64,000 bases of DNA from Bacteroidetes bacterium GWB2_32_14 (GCA_001768235.1 MENK01000033.1:1-64000), one strand, 5' to 3'; positions 18,362 to 28,207 are shown, counted from the first letter of the stretch. Numbers and translations: made by a program. The notes: a model not told the origin generated them from the sequence alone.

Positions 18362-21007
18362 TTACCTTGTAATACTCAAAACCTGTGTTCCTGATTTTTC
18401 TCCATCAACTATATGAATATAATAAATACCATTATTCAAATTTGCAATTTGAATAGGAGTTTCAGAAGAAATATTTTCTTTTTCAAATACTAATATACCT
18501 GCTGTATTGTATATTGATACTTTAGCATTTTCAATATTCGAGATATAAATAGAGTTTTTAGCAGGATTTGGAAAAATTGTAAATTCTAATGTTGAAGTAA
18601 GTACCTCAATACCAACAGGGGCTGTTACAGTAATCAGGTTGTAATTTATCAATTGATGTTCATCAGTTGATTTTGTTACTGTTAAACTAACATTTTTTGC
18701 ACCCGAAGATGTATATTTTATAGTATGAGGACCTTGTCCTATAGCAGTTTCTGGGGAAGCACCTTCGCCAAAGTTCCACGACCATGATTCAGGAGCACCG
18801 TATGAATTATCTGTAAATATTACCGTTGAATCATTTATTGCCACTGTTGTTTTGTTAATACTGAAATTTGCTGTAACAAGAATATTTCCATAATGCCACA
18901 TTCCATCGCTGTATTTATCAGCATTAAAACCACCGGCCCAGATTGCATTTTCACCTGCAGCTCCAACAGTAGTGAACTGGTGATTCTTATATAACTCAGC
19001 ATATTCAGTAAACGTGGTTCCATTATCCGTACTATATGATATCCCCATAAATGGTGTTTCAGGATCAGAATCTGAACCTGTTGAAATCAATAAATCAGAT
19101 CCAGGTACAAATGTAAAACCAGATGTGTAAAAATTACCTGTTGGAGTTAATGTTGTCCAGTTTTCACCACCATTTGATGTAATGTATTGAACCTTATTAT
19201 CGCCTGATTGACCTCTACGTTGTATAATACCAATATTTTCATTTTTAAATGAAAGTTCAAAGCTGGCATCAGTAAGTGGAGTTTGATATGCAACCCAGTT
19301 TAAACCTTTATCAGTTGATTTAAAGATTCTACCTTTATTTGTTGCAAACCAGGCAGTATTTCCATAAACAGCATAGTAACCAACAGTACCATATTCACCG
19401 GTAGAGTTTGCAGGTATATTGCCTTGTGGCACCCGTGTCCATGTGTCACCACCGTTTGATGTCGTGTAAATTTCAAAATAACCTCCATTGGGATCTCCCA
19501 TACAAAAACCGTTGTTGGCATCCCAGAAATGAATCACATTGGGGAATCCATTTGGAGCTGAAAATGTTGCAGTTGACTGATAAACCCAGTTTGTACCTCC
19601 ATCGATAGTCTTAACAATTTTGCCTCCTCCACTTGGATTAAATAATGCTACCCAGGCAGTATCACTATTTATTGCGCTAATCATAGCTGCACCATAACCT
19701 GTTGTATTCGAAGTGTTTATTGTTCCTGATTTCCAGTTGGCACCACCATCTATTGTTCTGGTAAAATCTTTAACATTTGCATCGCCTCCAGAGCCATCAT
19801 AAGCTACAGCCCATGCAATTCTGTCGTTAACAGCTGATATATATTGAATACCTCGTGAACTTGTTGTAAAAGCACTTGCTTGTTTGGTCCACATCATTTC
19901 TTGTTCAGTTGTTCCGGGTTGTATTCCAATGATCATTGAATTTGTTTCATCAAAATCATATGAACCCGGATTCATTGCATTTGGTGCAAAATAACCATCG
20001 TATGAACTACTCCAGCCCCAGTTAATATGTAATTTATCAGTATCATCATACCCATCGCAAACCCATGCATGTCCACCATCGGCTTCGCTGCTTCCATCGT
20101 AATAAATTGGCCTTGAATTATCAAGCTCATTTTTGGCCATTGTTAACCATTCAGTAGTTTGTGCGGCATTAAAATTATAAATCTGTATGGTAGCAGGATC
20201 ATATTTAAAGTATGAAGTTAAAGCAAAAAGTACATCCAGGCTGCTTGCTCCAGAGCCCGTAGTAGTGTAGTTCATATCTACAGAAACACCTGCATGACGC
20301 ATTAAAGTTGCAACTGCTTCTTTTTGGATTGAAGTGCTTCCTGCAGACAATGATGCAGGCATGTTATCCCAGTCGTAAGTTTCTGAAGCAAAATCTGCGT
20401 ATTGTTCACCATAAATTGAGTTATACTTATGCCATCCATTTCCGGATACAGGCCATTCGTGGTAATTCATAATTTGCGACATGGCTGTTGCTACACAACC
20501 TGTTGGTGTATTAGTTGGGCAATATTGATTGTAATAGGGCATCTGGTCCCATGTTGTTGTTAATAATGGTGCAACTGCTTTTGAAGTTTTTGCGAAAATT
20601 CCATTTTTGTAATCATTCCATAAATTTTTTATTTCTGGCGATGAGATTTTAAGTTTTTTTAACTGATTTATTTGTTTCTTATATCGCTCAAAATAATATT
20701 GCGTAGAAGGATTCTCAATTATTTCGGGTGCTTCGTTTGAAGTTGAGTAACCTAATACAGGGTATGCAAAATCATCAGCAGAAACTATAACAAATCCTCC
20801 TTTATCAAATGTAAAAACATAAAAGGATGTTTCCTCATTGTACTTGTGTTCAAAAATATTTTTCACCTGGATATCAGATAATTTTTTCGATGATTTGTTT
20901 GCGAAAAACTTTTCTGCAACCAATTGTGCTTCTTGTTTTGTAACATGATCTGCAAAAGCAAAAACAACAATTAATAGAAATAAAATAGTTGTAAAAATTC
21001 TTTTCAT
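18362..21007 (-). CDS. Secreted C10 (streptopain-like) cysteine protease with T9SS sorting domain
   Basis: An 881-residue secreted protein. In order: signal peptide (1-19), streptopain-type propeptide (about 20-145), C10 peptidase (about 146-365) with catalytic Cys171 in 'TPTGCVATAMSQIM' and His313 in 'GGHAWVCDGY', a BNR/sialidase-type propeller with repeated 'GG.NW' and 'DGGTNW' turns (about 375-690), a PKD domain (about 715-790, 'SWSWNFGEGASPETAIGQG'), and a type A T9SS C-terminal sorting domain (about 805-881, 'FPNPAKNSIYI' to the end). It should be exported across the outer membrane and attached to the cell surface or released. It has its own -7 box and terminator. Confidence 0.93.
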   Translation of the reverse strand: MKRIFTTILFLLIVVFAFADHVTKQEAQLVAEKFFANKSSKKLSDIQVKNIFEHKYNEETSFYVFTFDKGGFVIVSADDFAYPVLGYSTSNEAPEIIENPSTQYYFERYKKQINQLKKLKISSPEIKNLWNDYKNGIFAKTSKAVAPLLTTTWDQMPYYNQYCPTNTPTGCVATAMSQIMNYHEWPVSGNGWHKYNSIYGEQYADFASETYDWDNMPASLSAGSTSIQKEAVATLMRHAGVSVDMNYTTTGSGASSLDVLFALTSYFKYDPATIQIYNFNAAQTTEWLTMAKNELDNSRPIYYDGSSEADGGHAWVCDGYDDTDKLHINWGWSSSYDGYFAPNAMNPGSYDFDETNSMIIGIQPGTTEQEMMWTKQASAFTTSSRGIQYISAVNDRIAWAVAYDGSGGDANVKDFTRTIDGGANWKSGTINTSNTTGYGAAMISAINSDTAWVALFNPSGGGKIVKTIDGGTNWVYQSTATFSAPNGFPNVIHFWDANNGFCMGDPNGGYFEIYTTSNGGDTWTRVPQGNIPANSTGEYGTVGYYAVYGNTAWFATNKGRIFKSTDKGLNWVAYQTPLTDASFELSFKNENIGIIQRRGQSGDNKVQYITSNGGENWTTLTPTGNFYTSGFTFVPGSDLLISTGSDSDPETPFMGISYSTDNGTTFTEYAELYKNHQFTTVGAAGENAIWAGGFNADKYSDGMWHYGNILVTANFSINKTTVAINDSTVIFTDNSYGAPESWSWNFGEGASPETAIGQGPHTIKYTSSGAKNVSLTVTKSTDEHQLINYNLITVTAPVGIEVLTSTLEFTIFPNPAKNSIYISNIENAKVSIYNTAGILVFEKENISSETPIQIANLNNGIYYIHIVDGEKSGTQVLSITR

Positions 21008-21036
21008 TTTGATTAATATTAAAGGTTAATAAAGTT

Positions 21037-21044
21037 CAAATGTA
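21037..21044 (-). promoter_or_regulatory. -7 box for the C10 protease gene
   Basis: CAAATGTA on the + strand reads TACATTTG on the minus strand, an exact TAnnTTTG match 30 nt upstream of the protease ATG. Confidence 0.55.
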
Positions 21045-21152
21045 CTATTTTATCGAAAATCAATAAAATTATTTTGTGAAAATACAAAAATAGTATCTCA
21101 ATAAAAAAAGAAAACATAAGGTTAAACTTATGCTTCCATCATATATTTAATT

Positions 21153-21401
21153 TCACTGTTGTCCGATAAAAAATATAGATATAATAATGATATCTTGAAA
21201 CAATAAGACATCTATGTTTCTTTCGCCCTTACAGGGCTTTCCTTTTTGGTTGGTATTGTTTTACCATACTTTCGTTCCTTAGGAACTCAATAAAAGCCCC
21301 GTATGGGCAAAAGCGTGTTGATAATCAGTAATTTATAAAAATCAAAAGTGCTATAAGCACGACAGTAAATACTTGTTAAGAGTTTTACCGGACAATAGTG
21401 A
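21153..21401. repeat. MITE-like element A with 19-bp terminal inverted repeats
   Basis: The ends at 21153-21171 and 21383-21401 are inverted copies agreeing at 17 of 19 positions (core TTTTA[C/T]CGGACAA). No ORF is contained. Inside are four short hairpins: GCCCT-TAC-AGGGC (21225-21237), GTTCC-TTA-GGAAC (21274-21286), GCCC/GGGC (21296-21308) and GTGCT-ATA-AGCAC (21348-21360). It fills most of the 401-bp gap between the protease and carboxylase genes; a second element with the same ends is at 42225-42472. It may be a non-autonomous transposable remnant; no transposase is in the window. Confidence 0.5.
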
Positions 21402-21408
21402 TTTTATT

Positions 21409-21942
21409 TTATTTTTCAACTTCAATTAAAATATCGTCTTTCATTACGGTGTCTTCTGGCCCGTAATTAATTGTTACGATTTTACCATTGATATTGGAAA
21501 GTATTTCATTTTGCATTTTCATTGCTTCAAGGATAAGGAGAGGATCGCCTTGTTTTACAATCTGGTTCTCTTCGACTAAAAATTCAACAATTTTACCGGG
21601 CATGGGTGCCTGAATATGTTCTATTTTGGATTCCTGTTTATTTTTGGCTAAATATTTTTTACGTTTGTATGAAAATGGTGATTCAACTGAAATAGGGTAA
21701 CTTACACCATTGACTGATATTTCGAAATTATTCTGGTTTTTTTCAATAATCTCAACCTGAAATCTTTTCTTTTTCCATATAATAAATACAAAGCCATCTT
21801 TATCGGAAACAATTTCAATGGGTTCTTTAACTTTTCCTTGTTTTATAAAAAGTTCTTTAGGGTTTAAAAATTCATACTTTTTATTATTTGCAGTACATGC
21901 AATAAACTTTTGCTTATCTTTTTTTGATTTTGAGAACATCAT
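21409..21942 (-). CDS. Biotin carboxyl carrier subunit of acyl-CoA carboxylase
   Basis: A 177-residue protein whose C-terminal 70 residues are a biotinyl domain: 'APMPGKIVEFLVEENQIVKQGD' then 'EAMKM', with Lys142 as the biotinylation site. The N-terminal 100 residues are a small beta-rich region of the type linking carrier to carboxylase. It carries carboxybiotin between the biotin carboxylase and carboxyltransferase encoded just upstream. It is the last gene of a three-gene operon, 15 nt after the biotin carboxylase stop. It is cytosolic. Confidence 0.93.
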   Translation of the reverse strand: MMFSKSKKDKQKFIACTANNKKYEFLNPKELFIKQGKVKEPIEIVSDKDGFVFIIWKKKRFQVEIIEKNQNNFEISVNGVSYPISVESPFSYKRKKYLAKNKQESKIEHIQAPMPGKIVEFLVEENQIVKQGDPLLILEAMKMQNEILSNINGKIVTINYGPEDTVMKDDILIEVEK

Positions 21943-21957
21943 AATAGGAATGTTAAA

Positions 21958-23466
21958 TTAAATTGATTTTAATCGTTTGTTTAATAACCAGGGAGTCATG
22001 TTTTTCCCTTTTTCGTAATCAACATAGGTTGCATCCTCTCTTTCGAGTTCAATATTATAGTTTAAAGCAGCCCAAAAGGCAGCAATAAGTTCATCTTCAG
22101 TATCAGAATAGTAGAGCTGTTCCATATCTTTCAGAATAAATGACGTGGAAATATTTCCATTTATGAATTTAGGGTTAGTCAGCACTGCTTTATGAAAAGG
22201 AATAGTAGTTTTAATACCTTTTACTATAATCTTATTTAAAGATGAAAGTGTATTTGCAATTGCTTTTTCGCGTGTTTCTCCATAACAAATTAATTTTGCA
22301 AGCATTGAGTCATAATACGATGTAACGACAGAACCATCAGAAACTCCTGATTCAATACGAGTATTTTTACCTTTAGGAAATTGAATTTTTTCAATGGTAC
22401 CTAAAAAAGGAGAAAAACCAGATTGTACATCTTCGGCATTAATCCTGCATTCTATTGCCCAACCATTAATTTTTACATCATCCTGATTCATTGTAAGTTT
22501 TTCACCTTGTGCAATTCGAATCTGCCATTCAACAAGGTCAATGCCTGTAACCATTTCGGTAACAGGATGCTCAACCTGGATGCGAGTGTTCATTTCCATG
22601 AAATAGTAATTTCCCGATTCATCGAGTAAAAACTCAACTGTACCTGCATTCTGGTATTTTGAAGCTTGTGCAATTTTTATTGCCGATTCACCCATCTTTT
22701 TTCTTAATTCGTCATTTAATGCACTCGATGGGGATTCTTCTAATAATTTTTGATGTTTTCTTTGAATTGAACACTCGCGTTCTCCTAAATGTATGGTGTT
22801 TCCATAATTATCGGCAAGTATCTGAAACTCGATATGGCGTGGATTTTTTACATATTTCTCCATAAACACGGAAGAGTCAGCGAATGCTTTTTCAGACTCG
22901 TTTTGAGCCATTTTAAACATTTTTTCAATATCTTCATCCCTTTCCACTATTCGCATTCCTCGGCCACCTCCTCCCGATGCAGCTTTTAAAATTACAGGGT
23001 ACCCGATTTTTTGAGCAAGTAGCCTGGCATGTTTTGTATTTTTAATATTCCCATTGCTTCCTTCAAGTAATGGAATTTGGTGTGTTGAAGCTATTTGTTT
23101 CGCAATAGTTTTATTACCTAGTTTATAAATAGCATCGGGCTTAGGACCTATAAAAATTATTTTTTCGTCAATACATTTTTGAGCAAAGTATGGATTCTCC
23201 GCGAGGTAACCATATCCCGGGTGAACAGCATCGATGTTATATTCTTTTAGTATGTAAATTAACCTGTCAATATCCAGAAATTCGGGTATATCAGATTGAT
23301 TTTCTGTAAAATCAATTATTTCATCCATAAACTGCAAGTAGTATGCACCCGGTTCTTTTGATGTTTTTATACCAAACACTTTAATTCCCATTTTCTTTGC
23401 AGTATCGGCTATTCGTATAGCTATTTCGCCTCTGTTTGCTATTAATATGGATTTGATTTTTTTCAT
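21958..23466 (-). CDS. Biotin carboxylase subunit of acyl-CoA carboxylase
   Basis: A 502-residue ATP-grasp enzyme that carboxylates biotin using bicarbonate and ATP. The N-terminal domain begins 'KSILIANRGEIAIRIADTA'; the ATP-binding glycine loop is 'ASGGGGRGMRIV', followed by 'HIEFQILADNYGN', 'ERECSIQRKHQKLLEESPS' and 'FMEMNTRIQVEHPVTE'. The start at 23466 (MKKIKS) gives the family length; earlier in-frame codons at 23487 and 23565 overlap or abut the preceding carboxyltransferase gene and add non-conserved residues. It is the middle gene of the operon. The C-terminal part is somewhat longer than AccC, as in propionyl/acyl-CoA carboxylases. Confidence 0.94.
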   Translation of the reverse strand: MKKIKSILIANRGEIAIRIADTAKKMGIKVFGIKTSKEPGAYYLQFMDEIIDFTENQSDIPEFLDIDRLIYILKEYNIDAVHPGYGYLAENPYFAQKCIDEKIIFIGPKPDAIYKLGNKTIAKQIASTHQIPLLEGSNGNIKNTKHARLLAQKIGYPVILKAASGGGGRGMRIVERDEDIEKMFKMAQNESEKAFADSSVFMEKYVKNPRHIEFQILADNYGNTIHLGERECSIQRKHQKLLEESPSSALNDELRKKMGESAIKIAQASKYQNAGTVEFLLDESGNYYFMEMNTRIQVEHPVTEMVTGIDLVEWQIRIAQGEKLTMNQDDVKINGWAIECRINAEDVQSGFSPFLGTIEKIQFPKGKNTRIESGVSDGSVVTSYYDSMLAKLICYGETREKAIANTLSSLNKIIVKGIKTTIPFHKAVLTNPKFINGNISTSFILKDMEQLYYSDTEDELIAAFWAALNYNIELEREDATYVDYEKGKNMTPWLLNKRLKSI

Positions 23467-23491
23467 TTTTTTAAATTCATAGTTCATAATT

Positions 23492-25048
23492 CTATAATGG
23501 AATATTGGCATGTTTCCTGGAAGGTGGATCAATATGCTTATTCTCAAGTGATTCAAATGCAACAATTAACTTTTTTCTTGTTTCAGCAGGATCAATTACT
23601 TCATCAATATATCCTTTTTCATCTGCTATATATGGATTTGCAATTTCCTGCCTGTATTTGGCAGCCAATTCCTTTTTTAGTTGTTTAGGATCTTCTGCCT
23701 GTTGAATTTCTCTTCGGTATAAAATGGAAACAGCCCCTTCAGGTCCCATTACTGCAATTTCTGCTGTTGGCCAGGCGTAATTGTAATCGCCACCCAGGTT
23801 TTTACTATTCATAACACAAAAAGCCCCTCCATACGATTTTCGAAGTATTACTGTAATTTTTGGTACTGTTGCCTCGCTATAGGCAAACAAAAGTTTTGCA
23901 CCATGTTTAATGAGTCCATTATGCTCCTGATCCAAGCCTGGTAAAAAGCCCGGTACATCTTCTAATGTTAAAATGGGTATGTTAAAAACATCACAAAACC
24001 GAATAAAACGGGCTCCTTTTAATGAAGAATTTATATCGAGCACTCCTGCCAAAATTTTTGGCTGATTTGCTACAATGCCAATAGCTTTACCATTAAGGCG
24101 TGCAAACCCAACAACCAGGTTGGATGCAAAATGTTCTGAAACTTCAAAAAAACTATCCTTGTCAATAATCAAATCAATTACTTGTTTAATATCATATGGT
24201 TTATTTGGATCGTCGGGAACTATTGCTCTTAATTTTTCTTCAACTCTCGATTTATCATCTTTTGTATCAACAAATGGGGGATTTTCCAGGTTATTTGACG
24301 GGAAAAATGAAAGTAGTTTTTTTACTCCCAAGAGGGTGTTTTCTTCATCTTCATAAATAAAATGAGCAACACCACTTTTTCGTGCATGAATTTCGGCGCC
24401 TCCCAAATCATCAAAACTAACTTCTTCGTTTAATACTTCACGAACTACATCAGGGCCTGTAACAAACATGTAACTTGTTTTTTTTGTCATAAAAACAAAA
24501 TCGGTAAGGGCAGGTGAATAAACTGCGCCACCTGCTGCAGGGCCAAGAATAACAGATATTTGTGGAATAATTCCCGACGACTGTACATTCCTGTGAAAAA
24601 TACTTGCATAACCCGATAAACTGGCTACACCCTCCTGAATTCGTGCTCCACCCGAGTCGATTAATCCAATAATTGGGGCACCAACCCGCAATGCTAAATC
24701 CTGAACTTTTACAATTTTTTTGGCATGTACAGAACCCAAAGAGCCTCCCATGACTGTAAAATCCTGGGAGTAAATATAAACCAGCCGGCCATTTATTCTG
24801 CCATAGCCAATAACAACTCCGTCGCCAAAAGCTTCGTCAATTTTTCCAAATCCCGAGTCAGGTGTTGCTGAGGTTACAAATGCATCCAGTTCTTCAAAGG
24901 AGTTTTTATCAAATAACAGATGAATTCGCTCCCGGGCATGCAATTTACCCTTATCGTGTTGTTTTTTTATTTTGTCTTGGCTATTTTGTTCTTTATGTCT
25001 ATGAATCCTGTTTAGAAATTCTTTATATATTTTCCCATTTACATCCAT
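23492..25048 (-). CDS. Acyl-CoA (propionyl-CoA type) carboxylase carboxyltransferase subunit
   Basis: A 518-residue crotonase-like carboxyltransferase that moves CO2 from biotin to an acyl-CoA. Oxyanion-hole loops are 'DSGGARIQEGVASLSGY' and 'GPAAGGAVYSPALTDF' in the N half, and 'KSYGGAFCVMNSKNLGGD' plus 'AWPTAEIAVMGPEGAV' in the C half. It is close to PccB. The residue corresponding to the acyl-length determinant (Asp422 in Streptomyces PccB) reads Cys411, so the substrate may not be strictly propionyl-CoA. It is the first gene of the carboxylase operon, 25 nt ahead of the biotin carboxylase. Confidence 0.93.
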   Translation of the reverse strand: MDVNGKIYKEFLNRIHRHKEQNSQDKIKKQHDKGKLHARERIHLLFDKNSFEELDAFVTSATPDSGFGKIDEAFGDGVVIGYGRINGRLVYIYSQDFTVMGGSLGSVHAKKIVKVQDLALRVGAPIIGLIDSGGARIQEGVASLSGYASIFHRNVQSSGIIPQISVILGPAAGGAVYSPALTDFVFMTKKTSYMFVTGPDVVREVLNEEVSFDDLGGAEIHARKSGVAHFIYEDEENTLLGVKKLLSFFPSNNLENPPFVDTKDDKSRVEEKLRAIVPDDPNKPYDIKQVIDLIIDKDSFFEVSEHFASNLVVGFARLNGKAIGIVANQPKILAGVLDINSSLKGARFIRFCDVFNIPILTLEDVPGFLPGLDQEHNGLIKHGAKLLFAYSEATVPKITVILRKSYGGAFCVMNSKNLGGDYNYAWPTAEIAVMGPEGAVSILYRREIQQAEDPKQLKKELAAKYRQEIANPYIADEKGYIDEVIDPAETRKKLIVAFESLENKHIDPPSRKHANIPL

Positions 25049-25408
25049 ATAGCTAAATATATTTGATTTATGTTATAAAACACAAATTAATTTTTTAATA
25101 TTTTAGTTTTTGATATTCATTAAATAGTTGTTTTGTAAGTATTTAAGATTTTGTCTTTGGAAAGATGAATTTAATATTTATGCTGAAAAACATATTATTT
25201 AAGCATGTAAATATATGAATTAATTAGAATTCTCAAATTTATTTTTGATTTATTTAATTAACACCCAAATACGGATTTTGTTTACAATTACAGTTCTGAA
25301 AACCTGATAAGTAATTAATAATCATGGAAATGATTGTAGTATAAATATTGTGTTTGAATAATTAGCAAAAAGTAGTATTTTAACATTTCAATTTATAAAT
25401 TATAAAAA
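25049..25408. other. Noncoding gap upstream of the carboxylase and WD40 genes
   Basis: A very AT-rich divergent intergenic region of 360 bp. A TATTTTTG box at 25240-25247 matches TAnnTTTG on the + strand but lies about 160 nt before the WD40 gene. No RNA gene, repeat or further ORF is seen. Confidence 0.5.
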
Positions 25409-26662
25409 ATGAAATATTTAGTATTTCTGGTAATTGCTATTCAAATTTCACTAAAAGTTGTGAGTCAGGATTTTACATTTAAAGAAAAAAAGGAATTAAG
25501 TGGGTATTCAGATTATATAATGGATGCACGATTTTCTCCTTTTCGCAACTATTTTGCAATAACCATCGGGAATAACACCCTGGAAATTTATGATAAAGAC
25601 TGGAAAAAAGTATTTACTCATCAGGGAAATCCAAAATCAGTGGGAGGTCAGATTTCATTCTCTCCGGACGAGAAGTTTTTGGCTTATGCTAAATATAAAA
25701 GTGATAATGATATTGCAATAATCAGGCTTGAAGATAAGAAAGTAGTTCAGGTATTGAACGGCCATGCACAAAATATAAATAAAGTAGAATTTAGCCATAA
25801 TGGAAAATATCTGGCAAGCACATCATCTGATAATGCGGTATGTATATGGCTTTGGAAAGATGAACAGTTAATTTTGCTACAGAAATTTATTTATGATGAC
25901 AGCTCGGTTGGAGTTAGCTTTAGTTACGATGATAAATATATTGTTACCGGTGGTTATAATAAAAAGGTTTATTTATATCAGTTAAAGGCCGAAAAATATG
26001 ATTTGATTGATTCTATTGCAGTAAAATATTGGCAAAACGATGTGTGTTTTCACCCGTCTGAATACGAATTTGTAACATCGTCGTTATATGAAGTGCGAAG
26101 GTATAATCTTGATAAACAAAAGATTAAATTGTCTGATACGTTAATCTTGTATGTTAACCATAAAGTAAAATACAACTCAACAGGCGAATATTTGGTATTT
26201 GGTAAGAATCAGGATGTAGTAATTCTGGATATGACAAAAGATAAAATGCGGGTATTCGAAAATATTTACAGGCACGGTGATTATGTTTTTGGTGGAAACT
26301 TTAGTGATGATGGTAAATTCTTAACTACTTTCAGCTCCGATAAAACCTGCATTGTTTGGGAATTAACGGGAATTGAGCCCTCACGAAAATCGTTAATAGC
26401 GGAATACATGAGCTCGGAACTTACTTCAGCCCAAAAGATTATTTTAACATCAGGTGTAATTGAAAATATTTTAAAGAATCTCGACGAAAGCCTGGTATTA
26501 CCACGTGATGAGTTTGAAACCACGATACAGTTTAACGACAGGAAAAGCAAGTTGAAATCAGAAGTACTTGCTTTGCTCCAGTTTTATACCGAAAAACATT
26601 ATGGCATAAAATCAAAAGTACCCGGGAAAGTTATAATTCCTGTCGAACGTGTTATTGGCTAA
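25409..26662 (+). pseudogene. N-terminal WD40 part of a WD40-caspase protein, ending at an in-frame TAA
   Basis: 417 residues: a signal peptide (1-19, ending VVSQ), then a seven-bladed WD40-type propeller (about 30-335) with blades such as 'LNGHAQNINKVEFSHNGKYLASTSSDNAVCIW' (split here by description) and 'FGGNFSDDGKFLTTFSSDKTCIVWE', then a helical region ending 'IPVERVIG' at a TAA (26660-26662). The next ORF lies in the same frame and continues directly after this single stop (NADLKIYKIRF). The gene was probably one 767-codon protein: exported WD40 propeller plus caspase-like protease. It is either a nonsense-mutated gene, a sequencing error or a readthrough case. Confidence 0.72.
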
Positions 26663-27712
26663 AATGCCGATTTGAAGATATACAAAATACGTTTCATGGA
26701 AACCAATGCCGGTGTTAGTATTCCTGTTGATGATGCAAAAACATTTAAACAAAGCTGGGAAAAAGCATATTTACAAGCCGACAAGACTTTAAGCAAAGAT
26801 GGAATTTCGTATGAATATTCGAATTTTGAATTGATTCATCCAATTCATAATAAGCAATTTCCTGTAAATCCGGTCGAAAATCCGTTTCATATCTTGAAAT
26901 TTAACCGGAATGTAAATATTGAAAATGGAAGATCTGATTCAAAAGTGATTGAAAAACCAAAAGAGAATAGTACCGAAAACGCGATTGGTACGAATAGAGC
27001 ATTGATTTTTGCAACAAGTATTTACGATTCATTCTCAGAACTCGTAAATCCTGTAATTGATGCTTCTACAATAGCCGAAGAATTACAAACAAACTATTTT
27101 GTTCAAACGGAGCTTGTTGTCAATCCAACATTAAACGAAACTATTCAAAAAATAAGGGAATATGCCAAGTTAGAATATACTCAAAATGATAACCTGGTTA
27201 TATTCTTCGCAGGCCACGGGATTTACGATGAAGTATTTAAAGAAGGCTATGTAATTTCGCGCGATTCGAAATCTGACGACGTTGCAAAAACTTCGTACCT
27301 CTCGCATTCTAACTTGCGAACAATGATAAATAATATACCCTGCAACCATATTCTCCTGGTAATGGATGTGTGTTTTGGCGGTACTTTCGACCCGATTATA
27401 GCTTCGAAAAGCCGTGCTGCAGATATGTACACCGAAGTTACCAACGAAGAATTTATTCAGCGAAAACAAAAATACAAAACAAGGCTTTATTTAACTTCGG
27501 GTGGAAAAGAGTATGTACCCGATGGCCGGCCGGGGCACCATTCGCCATTTGCACGTAAGTTCCTTGAATCGTTACGTAATTACGGGGGTAACGATAGAAT
27601 ATTAACTATGAATGAAATTATTCAATACATAGAAAGAGTAGAACCACAACCCCGTTTTGGAGAATTTGGCGACAACGAACCCGGAAGCGATTTTTTGTTG
27701 CTGGTGAAATAG
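26663..27712 (+). pseudogene. C-terminal caspase-like (C14) protease part of the same gene
   Basis: The downstream half, in frame with the WD40 ORF and separated only by the TAA at 26660-26662. Its only start options are TTG at 26672 or ATG at 26696, neither with a promoter or RBS. Counted from the TTG, the caspase fold starts near 'NRALIFATSIYDSF' (about residue 108). Catalytic His182 is in 'VIFFAGHG' and Cys234 in 'LLVMDVCFGG'; both dyad residues are intact. Proteases of this family cleave after basic or acidic residues. The conserved link region before it ('VSIPVDDAKTFKQSWEKA') also argues that it belongs to the upstream ORF. Confidence 0.75.
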
Positions 27713-27847
27713 AAATGAGTAAAATGTGTAAAAGTGATTTTTATTTAAAAATTACTTCTATTTGTAAGGTAGCGTTTATGATTAAAAAGAAAAAAAGATA
27801 ATAGTATATTGATAAATTTTGGCAAATTTTAAATTTAACAATTAAAG

Positions 27848-28207
27848 ATGAACAAATTCGAAGAAATTAACCGTAAAAGAAAAGAATCAAATGCTAGATT
27901 CGAGAAACTAGATTCAAAAGTTTATAAACTTTTCTTAGAAATGGGTGATGCAACATTCTGTGATGGGGCTTTACCGAAAAAAACAAAGGAGCTGATTGCC
28001 ATAGCAATCGGTGCAATCACAAATTGTGAATCGTGCATGCAATGGCATATTGAACAAGCCTATAAAGACGGTGCCACTATTCATGAAGTTATGGAAGCTC
28101 TTGAAGTTGCAATTGATATGGGTGTTGGGCCAGTTACTGTAAATGCGAGGTTTGCACTTGATGTAATGGAGAATACTTTTGGTAAAATAAAAATTACAAA
28201 ACGCTAA
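27848..28207 (+). CDS. Carboxymuconolactone decarboxylase family (AhpD-like) protein
   Basis: A 119-residue helical protein of the AhpD/CMD family. The redox motif is Cys60-x2-Cys63 with His67: 'ITNCESCMQWHIEQAYKDGA', preceded by 'TKELIAIAIGA'. Proteins with this CxxC-x3-H arrangement act as peroxidase-linked thiol reductants, and others remain uncharacterised. It is cytosolic, with ATG at 27848. No partner peroxidase gene lies beside it. Confidence 0.9.
   Translation: MNKFEEINRKRKESNARFEKLDSKVYKLFLEMGDATFCDGALPKKTKELIAIAIGAITNCESCMQWHIEQAYKDGATIHEVMEALEVAIDMGVGPVTVNARFALDVMENTFGKIKITKR

Noticed and set aside
23467-23565. Upstream extension of the biotin carboxylase ORF
   Set aside because: It overlaps the carboxyltransferase end and adds 33 non-conserved residues; the conserved N terminus starts at 23466.
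27732-27757. Hairpin after the caspase gene as a strong terminator
   Set aside because: The stem has a G-U pair and mostly A-T pairs with almost no T-run; too weak to call.
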